A DNA stretch of 64,000 nucleotides from Valencia hispanica (lineage: Eukaryota > Chordata > Actinopteri > Cyprinodontiformes > Valenciidae): NCBI GenBank assembly GCA_963556495.2, contig OY747716.1, forward strand, positions 32,414,818 through 32,478,817, read 5' to 3'. Under the pieces are notes generated by a model. It did no database searches. It was given only the letters and a program-made list of their open reading frames with translations, and was not told where the DNA came from. Made by a program: the position numbers and the translations under genes. The number at the start of each line of letters is the position of its first letter. Positions within the stretch are counted from its first letter, which is position 1. Of this stretch, positions 22,745 through 33,081 are shown piece after piece.

Positions 22745-24240
22745 GGCCCTGTGTGACAAAGTGATTGCCCCCTAACACCTATAACAGGTTGGGCCATCCT
22801 TAGCAGCATCAACTGCAATCAATAACTTGCAGTGAGTCTTTTCCAGCTGTGGAGGAATGTTGGCCCACTCATCTCTGCAGAATTGTTGTAGTTCAGCCAC
22901 ATTCGAGGGTTTTCCAGCAGCATCTCAAAAGGATTCAGGTCAGGACTTTGACTTGGCCACTCCAAAGTCTTCATTTAGTTTTTCTTCAGCCAATCAGAGG
23001 TAGAGTTGCTGGTGTGTTATGGATCATTGTTCTACTGGGAACCCAAGTTGGTTTCACCTTGAGGTCACCAACAGATGGTCTGACGTTCTTCAGCAGAATT
23101 CATGGTTCCATTTATCACATCAAGTCTTCCAGGTCCTGAAGCAGCAAAACAGCCCCAGACCATCACACTACTACCAGCATGTTCTACTGCTGGTATGTTC
23201 ATTTTCTAAAATGCTGTGTTTTACACCAGATATAACGAGACACACCTTCCTGAAAAGTTCAGCTTTTGTCCTGTCAGTCCACAGAGGATTTTCCCAGAAG
23301 TCTTGGAGATCATGAAGATGTTTTCTGGCAACATTAAGATGAGCCTTAATGTTCTTTCTCAGCAGTGGTTTGGATCTTGGAACTCCACCATGCAGGCCAT
23401 TTTTGCCCAGTCTCTTTCTCATGGTGGAGTCATGACATCTGACCTTAACTGAGGCAAGTGAGGGCTGAAGTTCTTGGGATGTTGGGGTGGTGTATGAGTC
23501 GTTGCTGCGCTCTATGGGTGATTTGGGTCAGCCGGCCGGCCACTCCTGGGAAGGTTCACCCCTGTTTCATGTTTTCTCCATCTGTGGATAACGGCTCCAA
23601 CTGTGGTTCACTGGAGTCTCAAAGTTTTAGAAATTGCTTTAGGACGGGTGTCAAACTGCAGTACTGCAACTTTTACACCATTCCAAGACAACTTGGTGTA
23701 GAAAACAAACCGAGTTTATTCAGGTACCTCAAAACCATGGCTCATAGCATACAGAACAAGCATGTTCTCCTTGTTTCTTCTTGATGAACATGACTTTCTG
23801 GGGGCGAGTCTGCCCCCTTACTGGTGGAAATGTATAACAGCCTCACTAAATAAAACTTGTAGCTGCCCAACTAAAATACTCTTTCAACAGGTTAATGCAA
23901 TGTTTTAAACATATATTAACTGGACACTTTACCAAGTACTACACAACCATTAGATGTGCTCCAGGTCCAACGCATCTGAATCAAATGGTTAAATTGCGTC
24001 TTCAGCAGGCAGTTAGGTTCAATGGGGTCCTGTTGATGACCTTATTAGATTCAGGTGTGTTGAAACAGAGACATGTCACAAAATTCCAGATCAGCGGCCC
24101 TGGAGGACTGGATTTTGACACCTGTGCTTTAGAACATATTCCAGACTGATAGAGCTCAATGACTTTCTCTCTCATTTGTTCCTAAATTTCTTTGGATCTT
24201 GGCCTAGCTTTAGATGATCTTTTGGTCAACTTCACTTTGT
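22745..24240 (-). pseudogene. Tc1-like transposase remnant (nested host)
   Basis: Reading the minus strand: a start region near 24240 with the ATG lost; a 'MRKRLGKNGLHGGVPRSK' block at 23422; the first Asp in 'LWTDRTKAELF' with the expected Glu replaced; the Asp2 region mutated at about 23010; and a final 'SPDLNP' block whose Glu codon reads Phe-Glu instead of Ile-Glu (about 22950). Several shifts and small deletions break the frame, and the hAT MITE interrupts the N-terminal third. Dead copy. Confidence 0.8.
23644..24125. mobile_element. hAT-type MITE
   Basis: The 482-bp insert has inverted ends of the well-known fish type ('gggtgtcaaactgcagt' and, inverted, 'aggtgtcaaaatccagtcc'). An 8-bp duplication GCTTTAGG/GCTTTAGA (23636-23643 and 24126-24133; 7 of 8 match) flanks it. 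8-bp duplications are the rule for hAT transposons. No coding capacity. It sits inside the Tc1 copy, so it is younger than that copy. Confidence 0.85.
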
Positions 24241-24504
24241 TAGGCAGGTCTTAATTAAGTGATTTCAACAAGGGGGCAATCACTTTGTGACAACGGGCCA
24301 TGTAGTTTTGGATTTTTTTCTGCCTTAAATTAAAACCTTTACTTAAAACTGCATTTTGTGTTTGTGTTGTCTTTGACAAATATGTAAATTAGTTTGATCT
24401 GAAACATGTAAGTGTGAAAAACATGCAAAAAAATAATAAGTCAGAAAGGGGGCAAACACTTTTTCACACCACTGATTGTACATAGAAAACTTTAAGCTAA
24501 AACA

Positions 24505-25430
24505 TGTTGTCTTCTGAGTCTGAGTGTGCCATGTTCCGTGGCTCCATTGTCGAGGCAGCTGACCGAACCTGTGGCCGCAAGGTGGTTGGTGCCTCTCGCG
24601 GTGGCATCCCTCGAACCCGCTGGTGGACACCGGTGGTAAGGGATGCTTTAAAGCTGAAGAAGGAGTCCTATCAGGTCTCCTTTGGCCTGTGGGACCCCTG
24701 AAGCAGCTGATAGGTACCAGCAGGCCAGGTGGAGTGCAGCTCAAATGGTCGCTGAGGCAAAAACTCGGGGATGGGAGGAGTTTGGAGAGGCCATGGAGAG
24801 CAACTTCCGTGCGGCTTCGAAGCGATTCTGGTCCACCATCCAACGTCTCGGTGGGGGGAAGCAGTCTGCCACCAACACTGTTTACAGTGGGGATGGTGTG
24901 CTGCTGACCTCGATGTGGGATGTTTTGGGTCGGTGGATGGAATACTTTGAAGACCTCCTCAATCCCACCAGCACGCCTTCCAATCTGGAAGCAGAGTCTG
25001 GGGACTTTGGGTCAGGCTCTCCAATCTCTGGTGCTGAGGTCACCGAGGTCGTTAAAAAGCTCCTCGGTGGCAAGTCTCCGGGGGTGGATGAGATTCACCC
25101 GGAGCTCCTAAAGGCTATGAATGTTGTGGGGCTGTGTTAGTTAACGCGGCTCTGCATTATTACGTGGACATGGGGGGCAGTTCCCTTGGATTGACAGACC
25201 GGGGTGGTGGTCCCCCTGTTTAAAAATGGGGACCGCAGAGTGTGTTCCAACTACAGGGGGATCACACTTCTGAGCCTCCCTGGTAAGGTCTATTCAGGGG
25301 TTCTGGAGAGGAGTGTACGACAGATAGTCGAAACTTGGATCCAGGAGGAACAATATGGTTTTCCTCCTGGCTGTGGAACACTGGACCAGCTCTGCACCCT
25401 CAGCAGGGTGTTGGAGGTTGCGTGAGAGAT
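24505..25430 (+). pseudogene. LINE ORF2 fragment, second clade
   Basis: Three successive stretches encode the linker and N-terminal part of a non-LTR reverse transcriptase. One is a 'GGIPRTRWWTPVVRDALKLK' region (24504-24701). The next is 'SKRFWSTIQRLGGGK' to 'KKLLGGKSPGVDEIHPELLK' (24682-25140). The last is 'VVPLFKNGDRRVCSNYRGIT' followed by 'QEEQYGFPPG' (25204-25425). The order fits RT domains 0-3. The Y-x-D-D catalytic box is missing because the copy ends before it. The protein differs clearly from the L2-like copies elsewhere in the window; the exact clade is not assigned. Two frame breaks make it inactive. Confidence 0.8.
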
Positions 25431-25677
25431 CGATGGATGTCTTTTTTTTCTTGCAGCTTCCTCCTGGAAACTGACCTACTCCTGTTTACACCGCTATAGA
25501 GTGAAAAAATATCATGTTTACAGAGACACATTTTTATATTTTACTTTAGCACTCCTTTGGATGTTATCTGCTGTGGAAACAAGCTAATCTGCAACATGCA
25601 TCTATTTGCAACTCCATGTCTTGATTTGCACATGAAACTAAGGATTTTTGGTCATTAAATTTATTTTTTTGGCATAG

Positions 25678-25942
25678 GCCTGACTCGGGCCAGATCTGGG
25701 TCAGATTTGGTCCAGAACCAAACTGAATCTGGGCAAGAGTCCAGGCGTATTACAATTTAGGAATTCACATCTGGCCCAGAGCTGGTCCAGTTTTGCCCCT
25801 GATTTGGCAAAAAAGCTCCGTACGCGTATTGGCCTGTTGTGCCAAAGGACACTGGCCCGGATCAGTTATGGGAATCTGGACCGGAATTTTTGTGGACTCT
25901 GGGCCAGATCCGTTCCAAATGATTTTTGCTGTCTGGGATGGG
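25678..25942. repeat. Fish interspersed repeat ('ggcccagat' type)
   Basis: The stretch is built from many near-repeats of 'ggcccagatctgg' and its inverse, and ends 'ttgctgtctgggatgg'. It resembles a common teleost MITE-like repeat. Termini and duplication were not resolved. Confidence 0.45.
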
Positions 25943-26712
25943 AACACAGAGGGGTATAAATACACGGGGAAGGTAATCGGGGATACAATCAGGGAAACAC
26001 TGGCAGCTGGGTACAATCAAGGACACAGAGACAGGGAAATATGCCACACTATGACACTCGCTCTCTTTTTACCGTTCCCCCTCCCTCATATACCAGTTCC
26101 TCAGGCTCAGGGCTGAATATGAGCTGTCTGGAAGTTGAAAAGCAAAACAGATCATTTGAATAAGAAAACAGCAAACTTGTGGTAATTAAACATCAAGGGT
26201 GTGGAAAAGGAAAGTGCTAATCCGCCCGACTCAGCTGATTCCACCATTCCGAAAGCATTTACACTTTCATTAAAGTGTGCGACCAAGTAGAACAAAATCA
26301 TTTGGAAGGCCCCGGCATAAACACCAGAAGCGAACCTGTGGCTGTATAGTCGGCACAGTTTGGAATACAATAATTTGGGAGTAGCTCCGGCAGCACGGGT
26401 TTAATTAGAGAAAATGTAGAAAAGTAAGAGCAGTCTCAGATTACTTGAGGATCCACAGCAGAATCTGCTAGTAAAAATGTTTAATCCTTTAATTTTGTAT
26501 GATCAGGTCTTTTTAATCATTTACTTTTATTACTATGACCTTTCTGTCATTAAACAATACAACATGTAATACATTGGCTATTCACTTATAGAAGGCATTG
26601 CATTTTTTTGGTTTTGATTTGAATATAATTTGAGAAAATCCTCTTTCTGGGATTTTGTTAAAACTGAGCAAGTAAAAATTTATTAGGATGCAAAAATGTA
26701 TATTAACTGAAT
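25943..26712. other. Intergenic DNA
   Basis: No gene or repeat family supported. Confidence 0.5.
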
Positions 26713-26775
26713 GTCTCTTCCCCCACGTCTGCACTATCCACTGCTAATAAAGGCTGCTGTGGCCACAAAAACTTA
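26713..26775 (+). repeat. tRNA-SINE 3' tail
   Basis: The motif 'ctaataaaggctgctgtggccacaaaa' (split: ctaataaagg, ctgctgtggccacaaaa) is the 3' end of the SINE family seen whole at 54.97-55.13 kb. Only the tail remains. Confidence 0.65.
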
Positions 26776-26844
26776 GATTTTTTTTAAAGGATAGTGTAAA
26801 TGTATAATGTTTATATGCCTCTACTCCCTGCTGTCAGTCTGCAG

Positions 26845-26906
26845 ATGTCGAGAAGTTTCTGTCAACACTGCCGAAGTTTGCAGAGGAAAAGGCTACTGCT
26901 TCATCT
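26845..26906 (+). other. Weak candidate host micro-exon
   Basis: A pyrimidine-rich stretch ending CTGCAG (26839-26844) is followed by 62 nt that are open in all three frames, and then by a GTATGT donor-like site (26907-26912). One frame gives 'VEKFLSTLPKFAEEKATASS', with natural composition. No neighbouring exons were recognised. It may be chance. Confidence 0.12.
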
Positions 26907-26912
26907 GTATGT

Positions 26913-27989
26913 TTGAAAATCCTAATAGAGCACTTTTAGGAGAGTACCCTATTTATTTATGCTTTTGCATATCATATCGACTGGAGAAATTCTAACAAAA
27001 TTGGGAACCCATTTTTTAAATAAGATCTTGTGTTTTCACTTCTAAATATTGAAAAATTTAAATTTAAGATATAAATAACATAATGAACTAGACAAAGCAT
27101 AGTAAGAGAGTGTTAAACTTCTGAATGAAAAAATAGGAAGTGGTTTTATTTTTGATATTTTCAAATGAACAGAATAGGAAACACTTTTATGTTGATTTTT
27201 TCAGACAGAAGTGTCCTTGTAGTGTTGCAGTTCGCTTAAGAGTACCTGAGGTAAGTTGCGTAAAATTTTATTTAAATTAATCCAGTCATTTAATACAGAC
27301 AATGATGTAGTCATTATTATGAAGCTACAGCTAACAGTAATAGATTGCTATAAACTATTTTCAGCTCATAATCCAGAAATGCACTGGCTAATAAGGAAGT
27401 ACATCCTTTTACAGTAAAACATGCACAGCAGCTGCAGTCTGTAGCTCATATACCGTCTTCTTTTCACTCTTTATTACTTGAGACTTTTAAGACTCGAATC
27501 TCAGACCAGGAGCATAAGTCTAAGTCAGTCTGGAGTCTTTTATATTTGCAGCTTCAGTCAGATTCTGAAACTGGAGTTGCCATCTCTGCCAGATAATGAG
27601 AACTCAGGCAAAAATGCGAGACACAGGTTTTCTGAAAGTTCTTCTTATCCCTTAGCTCTAAAAGAGAAATTAAAATAAATCAAAAGCGGCATCAGTAGGG
27701 TAAACTTTTAAAGAAACCCAACTTTAGAAGGTGTCCACAAAAATATTAGATGTCTATCTTAAAATGTAAGTCCACTGACATAAAAAGTTAAAAACATGTT
27801 TTTTACTGCATAGTCTTTATAAATGAAGGCTCAATAAGAGCATGATTGTCATCTGAATTAAGTTAAACATTATGTTGGAATATCCTGGTTAGACTGTAGT
27901 TTGATCAGTTGCACTGAAGATCAGCTTTGAAAGAGAACCTTTTAGCCAGCTAAGGTGAAAAGGGCTCAAAAAGAAGAGCTTAGGAATGT
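26913..27989. other. AT-rich intergenic DNA
   Basis: No supported feature. Confidence 0.5.
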
Positions 27990-28330
27990 ATATTTAATGA
28001 GAACTGTCAAGGGACTCTGGACAGGAGGCCGTCAGAGCTGTAGTTTTGCCGTTTTCCACACCCAGATAGCGAGGACGCAGATGGACCGACGGCGGTCGGG
28101 ACGAGGCTGGGATCTTTGTCTGGACTGGAGAGGTGAGTCTGTGCGTAAAAGCGCCGATATAGAGCTTCTTGTCATGAAGGGATACGATGACTGAGCGAGG
28201 ATGAGATGGGAGCGGTGGCTTTTGAATCCCTGAGGGAAAGTATCTAGCCAATGGTTGGAGAGGAGGCCATCAGGCACGGCTGTTCTGAGTTGAGCCTGAT
28301 GGCTTCTTGACAAGAACTGCCAAGTTCTAT
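27990..28330. repeat. GC-richer repeat-like segment (weak)
   Basis: A purine-rich stretch of short phrases such as 'gaggacgcagatgg', 'ggagaggtgagtct' and 'gagcgaggatgag' resembles segments at 41.1-41.7 kb and 58.6-59.0 kb. These look like related non-autonomous retroposon parts. The family was not recognised. Open frames on both strands here have no known domains. Confidence 0.3.
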
Positions 28331-29510
28331 TTGCTAGCAGAGCAAAGAACCTTGAAGTAAGAATGCTGGATCAGATCTTTAAGGTTTACGGCCGTGTTAA
28401 TATGTTAAGTATCGAAGTGGTGCTTATGGCACCAGTAAAACACAGAAATATTTATATATTTTGTATTTGCAGATTATATAAAATGAGACATCATACCTTA
28501 ACAAATGCTTGGATTCATAAATATCTTATTTTTTTCACAGATCACAGCAAATTAAAAGCAAGTTAGAGTCAGAAATGATCTATATTTTACAATGAGTACA
28601 TGCAGTATATAGCAGATAGTAGGATGAGTATAATACTGATTTAATTCACGAGTGTGTGCTTATTAATTAATTTACAGCAGATATAGATTACTGTTTGCTC
28701 ATTTTTGGTAATTTAGTGTATATAATAATAATACAATTTTATAGAGCCCCCTTTCAAATTGATTAAATCATAAAGCTTTTAATTATGCATGGCAAAATAA
28801 CTCACTAATGCCAGCCACATAGGAAATGCTGTACTCTATGATGTCTTTTTCCCCCTTCTGTTCATACAGTTCATTAAGTTTTGAAATAGGAAAATCAATA
28901 CCTGGAATCTATATTGCCAGCAGTGGTTTTGAGTAAATGCATTCAGTCAGTGGGCAGAAGTGGAAGTCAATTTGAGACGTTCGAAAAGGCTCACACTGCT
29001 ACCGCTCCCACCTGCTTCATTGCCATCAGCATCAGGCATTTATTTTTTAATGACTGTGTTTTGAGCAGCTAAGTGCAGCAGAGCACGCCCGGGATGTGTG
29101 CTCGGAGTGTATTGACAGGAGGAGGTAAAGGGAAGAGAGAAAGTAAACCAAAAAAGAGTCAACCGCAGAGTTCACAGGAGAGAGTTCAGAACATGTGGCA
29201 CTGGCGGCTGCGACTGGGGACATCAAAGTCAACACTGCAACTGGAATGAGCTGCCACTGCAAATTGCTTGGTCAGAATGAATTTCCTTTGCCTCTTGAAA
29301 TAGTGAGGATTATTTGAACAATTTATGCTGAAAACATAGAAGAAAAAAGTAAAATTCCATCTGGATGCCATCAACTGAAAATAATTCTGATGAAATGTTT
29401 CATAGATGCTTACTACTGTATCATTTCCGATTAGGCTCCTTATTTCTAATCAGTTTATTTCAATTAAGTCTATTAATAAAGCGCCAATTCATAACCGATG
29501 TCATCTCGAG
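28331..29510. other. Intergenic DNA, possible conserved element
   Basis: No gene supported. 28900-29300 is complex, non-repetitive and compositionally unlike its AT-rich flanks, so a conserved non-coding element or lost exon is possible. Confidence 0.35.
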
Positions 29511-30620
29511 TCATTGACTTTCATTGCATTCACTCCTTAACGAACATATAGCGACATTACACAGTCGCCTGTGTTGTGTCATTGACTTCACAGAAATCCA
29601 AACAGAGCAAGCACGTAGCGACAGTGGAGAGGATAAACCGCCCTTTAACAGGAAGAAACCTCCAGCAGAACCTGGCTCAGTACTAGCGTCCATCTGCCAC
29701 AACCAACTGGGGGTTCGAAAAGACAGAGCAGAGACAAAGAACAAAAGAACTAATGTAACAGTCCTTTCTGTGTTAAAAGGACTATACGTAAGTTTAACAA
29801 ACGAACAAATATATACAAATAAAAAATGTATTCCTCATAGATGCTTCAGCAATGCCCTGGTCAGTAGTATGAGCCCTGGTCTTTTCACTGCAGTTGCCTC
29901 TTTGACTGTAAATTTACTTAAATTCATTGAAATGGAGTGCCTCGGATCAAACAAGCAGATTTCACGTCTAATTCCCAGGGGGAGCTTAATGCGTAATGAC
30001 GTTATGCATGTTCACGCTGAAGTGTAGCTTTCGCTATCTCCATAGTAAATACTAAAGCGGCCGACCGAGAAGAAACTTTCGAAGGATGGATTCAGAGGAG
30101 AATAAGTAGAGACCCACTTCAGGCACCGGCGAAACTCCAGCCCAGACCCCAGCTAAAATAAAAAAACTGAGTTTATTCAAGTGTGAGTGTACAGCCTGCA
30201 TGCCTCATGCACGAGCTTTCCATTGAGGCTGCAGTTACGAGTTTGGCCTGAGGGGGCAATCGTGAGTAAAAAACGGTCAAACTCCACACAGCCCTTTTTA
30301 CAGAAAGTAAAAAGTTGATAACAGGACACAGAGTACGTTCAGTTATTGGGAGCATCATCCTAGTCAATGCCCCCCTCCAACAAGGCATCACAGCTGAGCA
30401 GGATGCCCGACCAACTGTGGCTTCTATGGAGAGAAAAACACTGCGAAAAAACAAAGTTAACAGTTGAAATAGCAGCAAATAATGAAACCGGTGATTAGTA
30501 AAAGATAAAAGTTGCAGATTGAAAAAAGATGGTCAGTATGTCCTCCAAAAGTCTAAACCTATAGCAGCATAACTCAGAGATAGCTCAGAGTAACCCAGCA
30601 CATTGGAATGAGAAATGAGA
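29511..30620 (-). repeat. LINE 3' region, split by a MITE
   Basis: 29511-29775 and 30298-30620 together match, in the same order, the repeat copy at 36094-36660. Shared strings include 'tttaacaggaagaaac', 'cagcagaa-ctg-ctcag', 'agtaaaaagttgataacagg', 'aatgcccccctcca' and 'tagcagcataact'. In the inverse direction these are parts of a very common teleost LINE 3' untranslated region. The interruption is a MITE with a TTA duplication. No coding part. Confidence 0.65.
29776..30297. mobile_element. MITE, TTA duplication
   Basis: The 522-bp insert interrupts a LINE 3' region. It begins AAAGGACTAT and ends AGCCCTTT; the ends can be aligned as a degenerate inverted repeat of about 24 bp. TTA flanks both sides (29773-29775, 30298-30300), as expected for PIF/Harbinger elements, which duplicate TWA. 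The superfamily assignment is tentative. No coding capacity. Confidence 0.55.
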
Positions 30621-30678
30621 GAGGCAGAGCCAGGGAGAACTGTCAGTCTAGACTGCATTTCCCCCCAACCAGCTTAAG

Positions 30679-31307
30679 CCTAGTTTATACTTTTCAGTCT
30701 GCGGAAGTGCGGAGACACGCAGCGCCATTATCCGTCGATGCAAGGGCTCTCTGTCACTCACGCAAGGACTCACGGACTAGAGCCCAATTTTTAAACTATC
30801 CGTCGAATGTAATGGAGAGCGCATGACTTTTATTGGTCAGCCCAAAAACAGCCCCAGATCATTTTACCAAAGCAGTGCTCTATACTCGTAACTAATGGAC
30901 AATGCAGCTTTAGGGCACAAGGTGCTTTATATTGCAAGGCCGGTTTATCTAATATCGTCTTTTGGCAATTTTGTACACCAGGAGGTGTAGTGAACAATCA
31001 AACAGAGCAACGGGTTTGTTTGTTTACATGCTTTTTTAGAGTATTCAATGAGCTGCACTTCTAGTAAAAAGCTTTCCAGCTTAATCAAAACTCACTCTCT
31101 GTTTGCCATTGCTCCTTGAGTGGAAATGAATTTACAAGCTGAATTAAGCAAACTGTCGTCCAGGGACGTCACTGCAATGGTAGGTTAAAAAATTTTTTTT
31201 TAATTGGGCTTTACTCCGTGAGATCTTGCGTGAGTGTTAATATTGCATCGACGGATAATGGCGCTGCGTGTCTCTGCACCTCCGCAGATGGAGAAGTATA
31301 AACTAGG
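30679..31307. mobile_element. DNA element with ~115-bp inverted repeats
   Basis: The ends CCTAGTTTATACTT are inverse copies of each other, and similarity continues over about 115 bp, including 'gacacgcagcgccattatcc' in both arms. The centre is non-coding, so this is a non-autonomous element. The flanking duplication is not clear (TAA on the left, TTT on the right). A Harbinger-like origin is possible from the termini. Confidence 0.8.
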
Positions 31308-32039
31308 GTTTTGTGAAGTTTCATTTATTTTCTTTATCTATACTTAATGATCATGTGACTATCAGAAGCTTAAATCTCAAGGCTCTATACAATGTCAATG
31401 AGCACCCTTAGTGGTAAAATGTATTGTTAATTTAGTCCGAAATTAGGATAGATCCCCTGCCATCTGAGCCGTTTGAATAATGTGGAATGTTAAAGTGAGT
31501 GTATCTTCATCAGTGTAGAAGGAGCTTCTGCATAGTGTAGCATGAGACTGTTTAACATTAGTGCTGTATATCAGCCACAATATCTTTATGGTAATTCTGT
31601 TCATTTTTGTGCAGTTTCGCATGTGTGCAAAAGTTGTACCTTTCATACCACAGCACTTTTTGACATGTCCAAAAATCCATGTTAGCTCTTTTAAGCTGAA
31701 GTTCAAATTGCATGTTACAGTATCGGATTGCTAGAAAGACAATGCTGGAATGTTTATTTTTTTTAAAGCTACTGTATGTTTACTGTATATGACATAGAAA
31801 CGCAAGACAGATATGCAGTAGTCTGACAGGTGTTGGGTTTCAGTTTAATACTGTCACCCCGAGTTGGTTTATGAGAAGAGTTCCACAGGAGACAGAAGTT
31901 TAACAACTTTCATTAGAGTTGATCAGCAGTCATCAACAATTACAGATGCATCCGGAGACAGAGCGCCTAGATAACCCCAGCAATGTATGACGTCTAAACC
32001 TTCTGCAGTTCAACCCCCCAGCTCAAATAGAAAACTAAA
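31308..32039. other. Intergenic DNA
   Basis: No supported feature. The minus-strand open frame at 31443-31706 begins at a weak context and has no recognised domain, so it is not called. Confidence 0.5.
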
Positions 32040-32155
32040 ACTTTAAACTGATTGGGATGTTTTTATGATTGTATTGAAATGACTTTTCCTGTGAAGTGCC
32101 TTCAGATGACATCTGTTGTGAATCTGCGCTATATAAATAAACTAAATTGAATTTT
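32040..32155 (+). repeat. LINE 3' tail
   Basis: Contains 'tttaaactgattgg-atgt', 'gtgccttcagatgaca' and 'gcgctatataaataaact', ending in an ATTGAATT-type tail. The segment at 58.04 kb has the same order. It is the 3' end of a teleost LINE, strongly 5'-truncated. Confidence 0.7.
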
Positions 32156-33081
32156 CATGCCTTCCTGGTATGATCCGTTCAGATTACTGTTAGCAGAGGC
32201 AAAAAAAACATTGATTTTGTAAGTAAGAAGTGGCAGGCAACACAGAACTTTACTAAGATTTTACAACAAAGACAAAATCCTTACTGAGTTGACATTGGCT
32301 AAATCATCTTATATTAGTGACTACCATAGTTACCACATTCAGCATTATTAATTAAAACAGCAGTGTTGTGTATATTCAATTGAGACTAGATCATCAGCTT
32401 AACTCTGAGATTTTTTTAAAGACAAATATTCTAAATTCAATGTGTTCTAAACATTCAGAGGCTGAATTCTAAAAAAAAAGGATAAAACAGAGATAATTTG
32501 CTATAATCCATTAACCCCTTCTGTTATCTCCTTAAGGCATGTTCTCTCCGTATACTCTTTCAGTTCAATTCATTCCAATTGATCCTAGTTATCAAACAGT
32601 GCATGAAGTTCAATTCATAATTTAAATTAGTTTGCAAAGTTTCTATTCAAGGAAACTGTGCAGATTGCATCAAGTCACTCAGTGCGTTTACATGCAGTAA
32701 GAGAAAACCGAATTTTTGCCTTAGTTTGAAATGCAGTTATACCTTAGTCCGGCTAAAGTCAAACTGAACTGGACTTTTCATAATCAGACTAACCCACAAG
32801 GGCCGGAATCTGACTCATTTTTAGCCCTGGAATTTCATGTCTTTTACCGGCCCAGTTTAAATCACAACTTATTATTTTTAAAATCATGTAAATATAATTT
32901 TAGCCTAAATGTTAAGTCTACAATACCACACTGTTCTGTAAAGCCTTAATTTAGTCTATTTTTCTAAAATTTATCAAATTCATTGCAAATAAGGCTTGCC
33001 TCCCAATATAGATTTATTTCAACATGAGTACACATCTCCAACATTGTTCTTTATAACCCATCCTTTTCAACAATATCAGTA
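32156..33081. other. AT-rich intergenic DNA
   Basis: No supported feature. Confidence 0.5.

Larger units (their letters stand above)
21161..24474 (-). mobile_element. Tc1-like element split by an LTR and a MITE
   Basis: The ends are matching inverted repeats: CAGTGGTGTGAAAAAGTGTT at 21161-21180, and its inverse ending at 24474. A TA precedes the left end; the right flank has decayed. Transposase remnants run on the minus strand. Removing the solo LTR (21319-22712) and the hAT-type MITE (23644-24125) leaves about 1.43 kb, close to a normal Tc1 element. Both inserts carry their own duplications, so this Tc1 copy is the oldest layer of the nest. Confidence 0.88.

Noticed and set aside
29524..30027. 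167-codon plus-strand frame
   Set aside because: Runs from a LINE 3' region into a MITE across the insertion junction, so it is a chance fusion.
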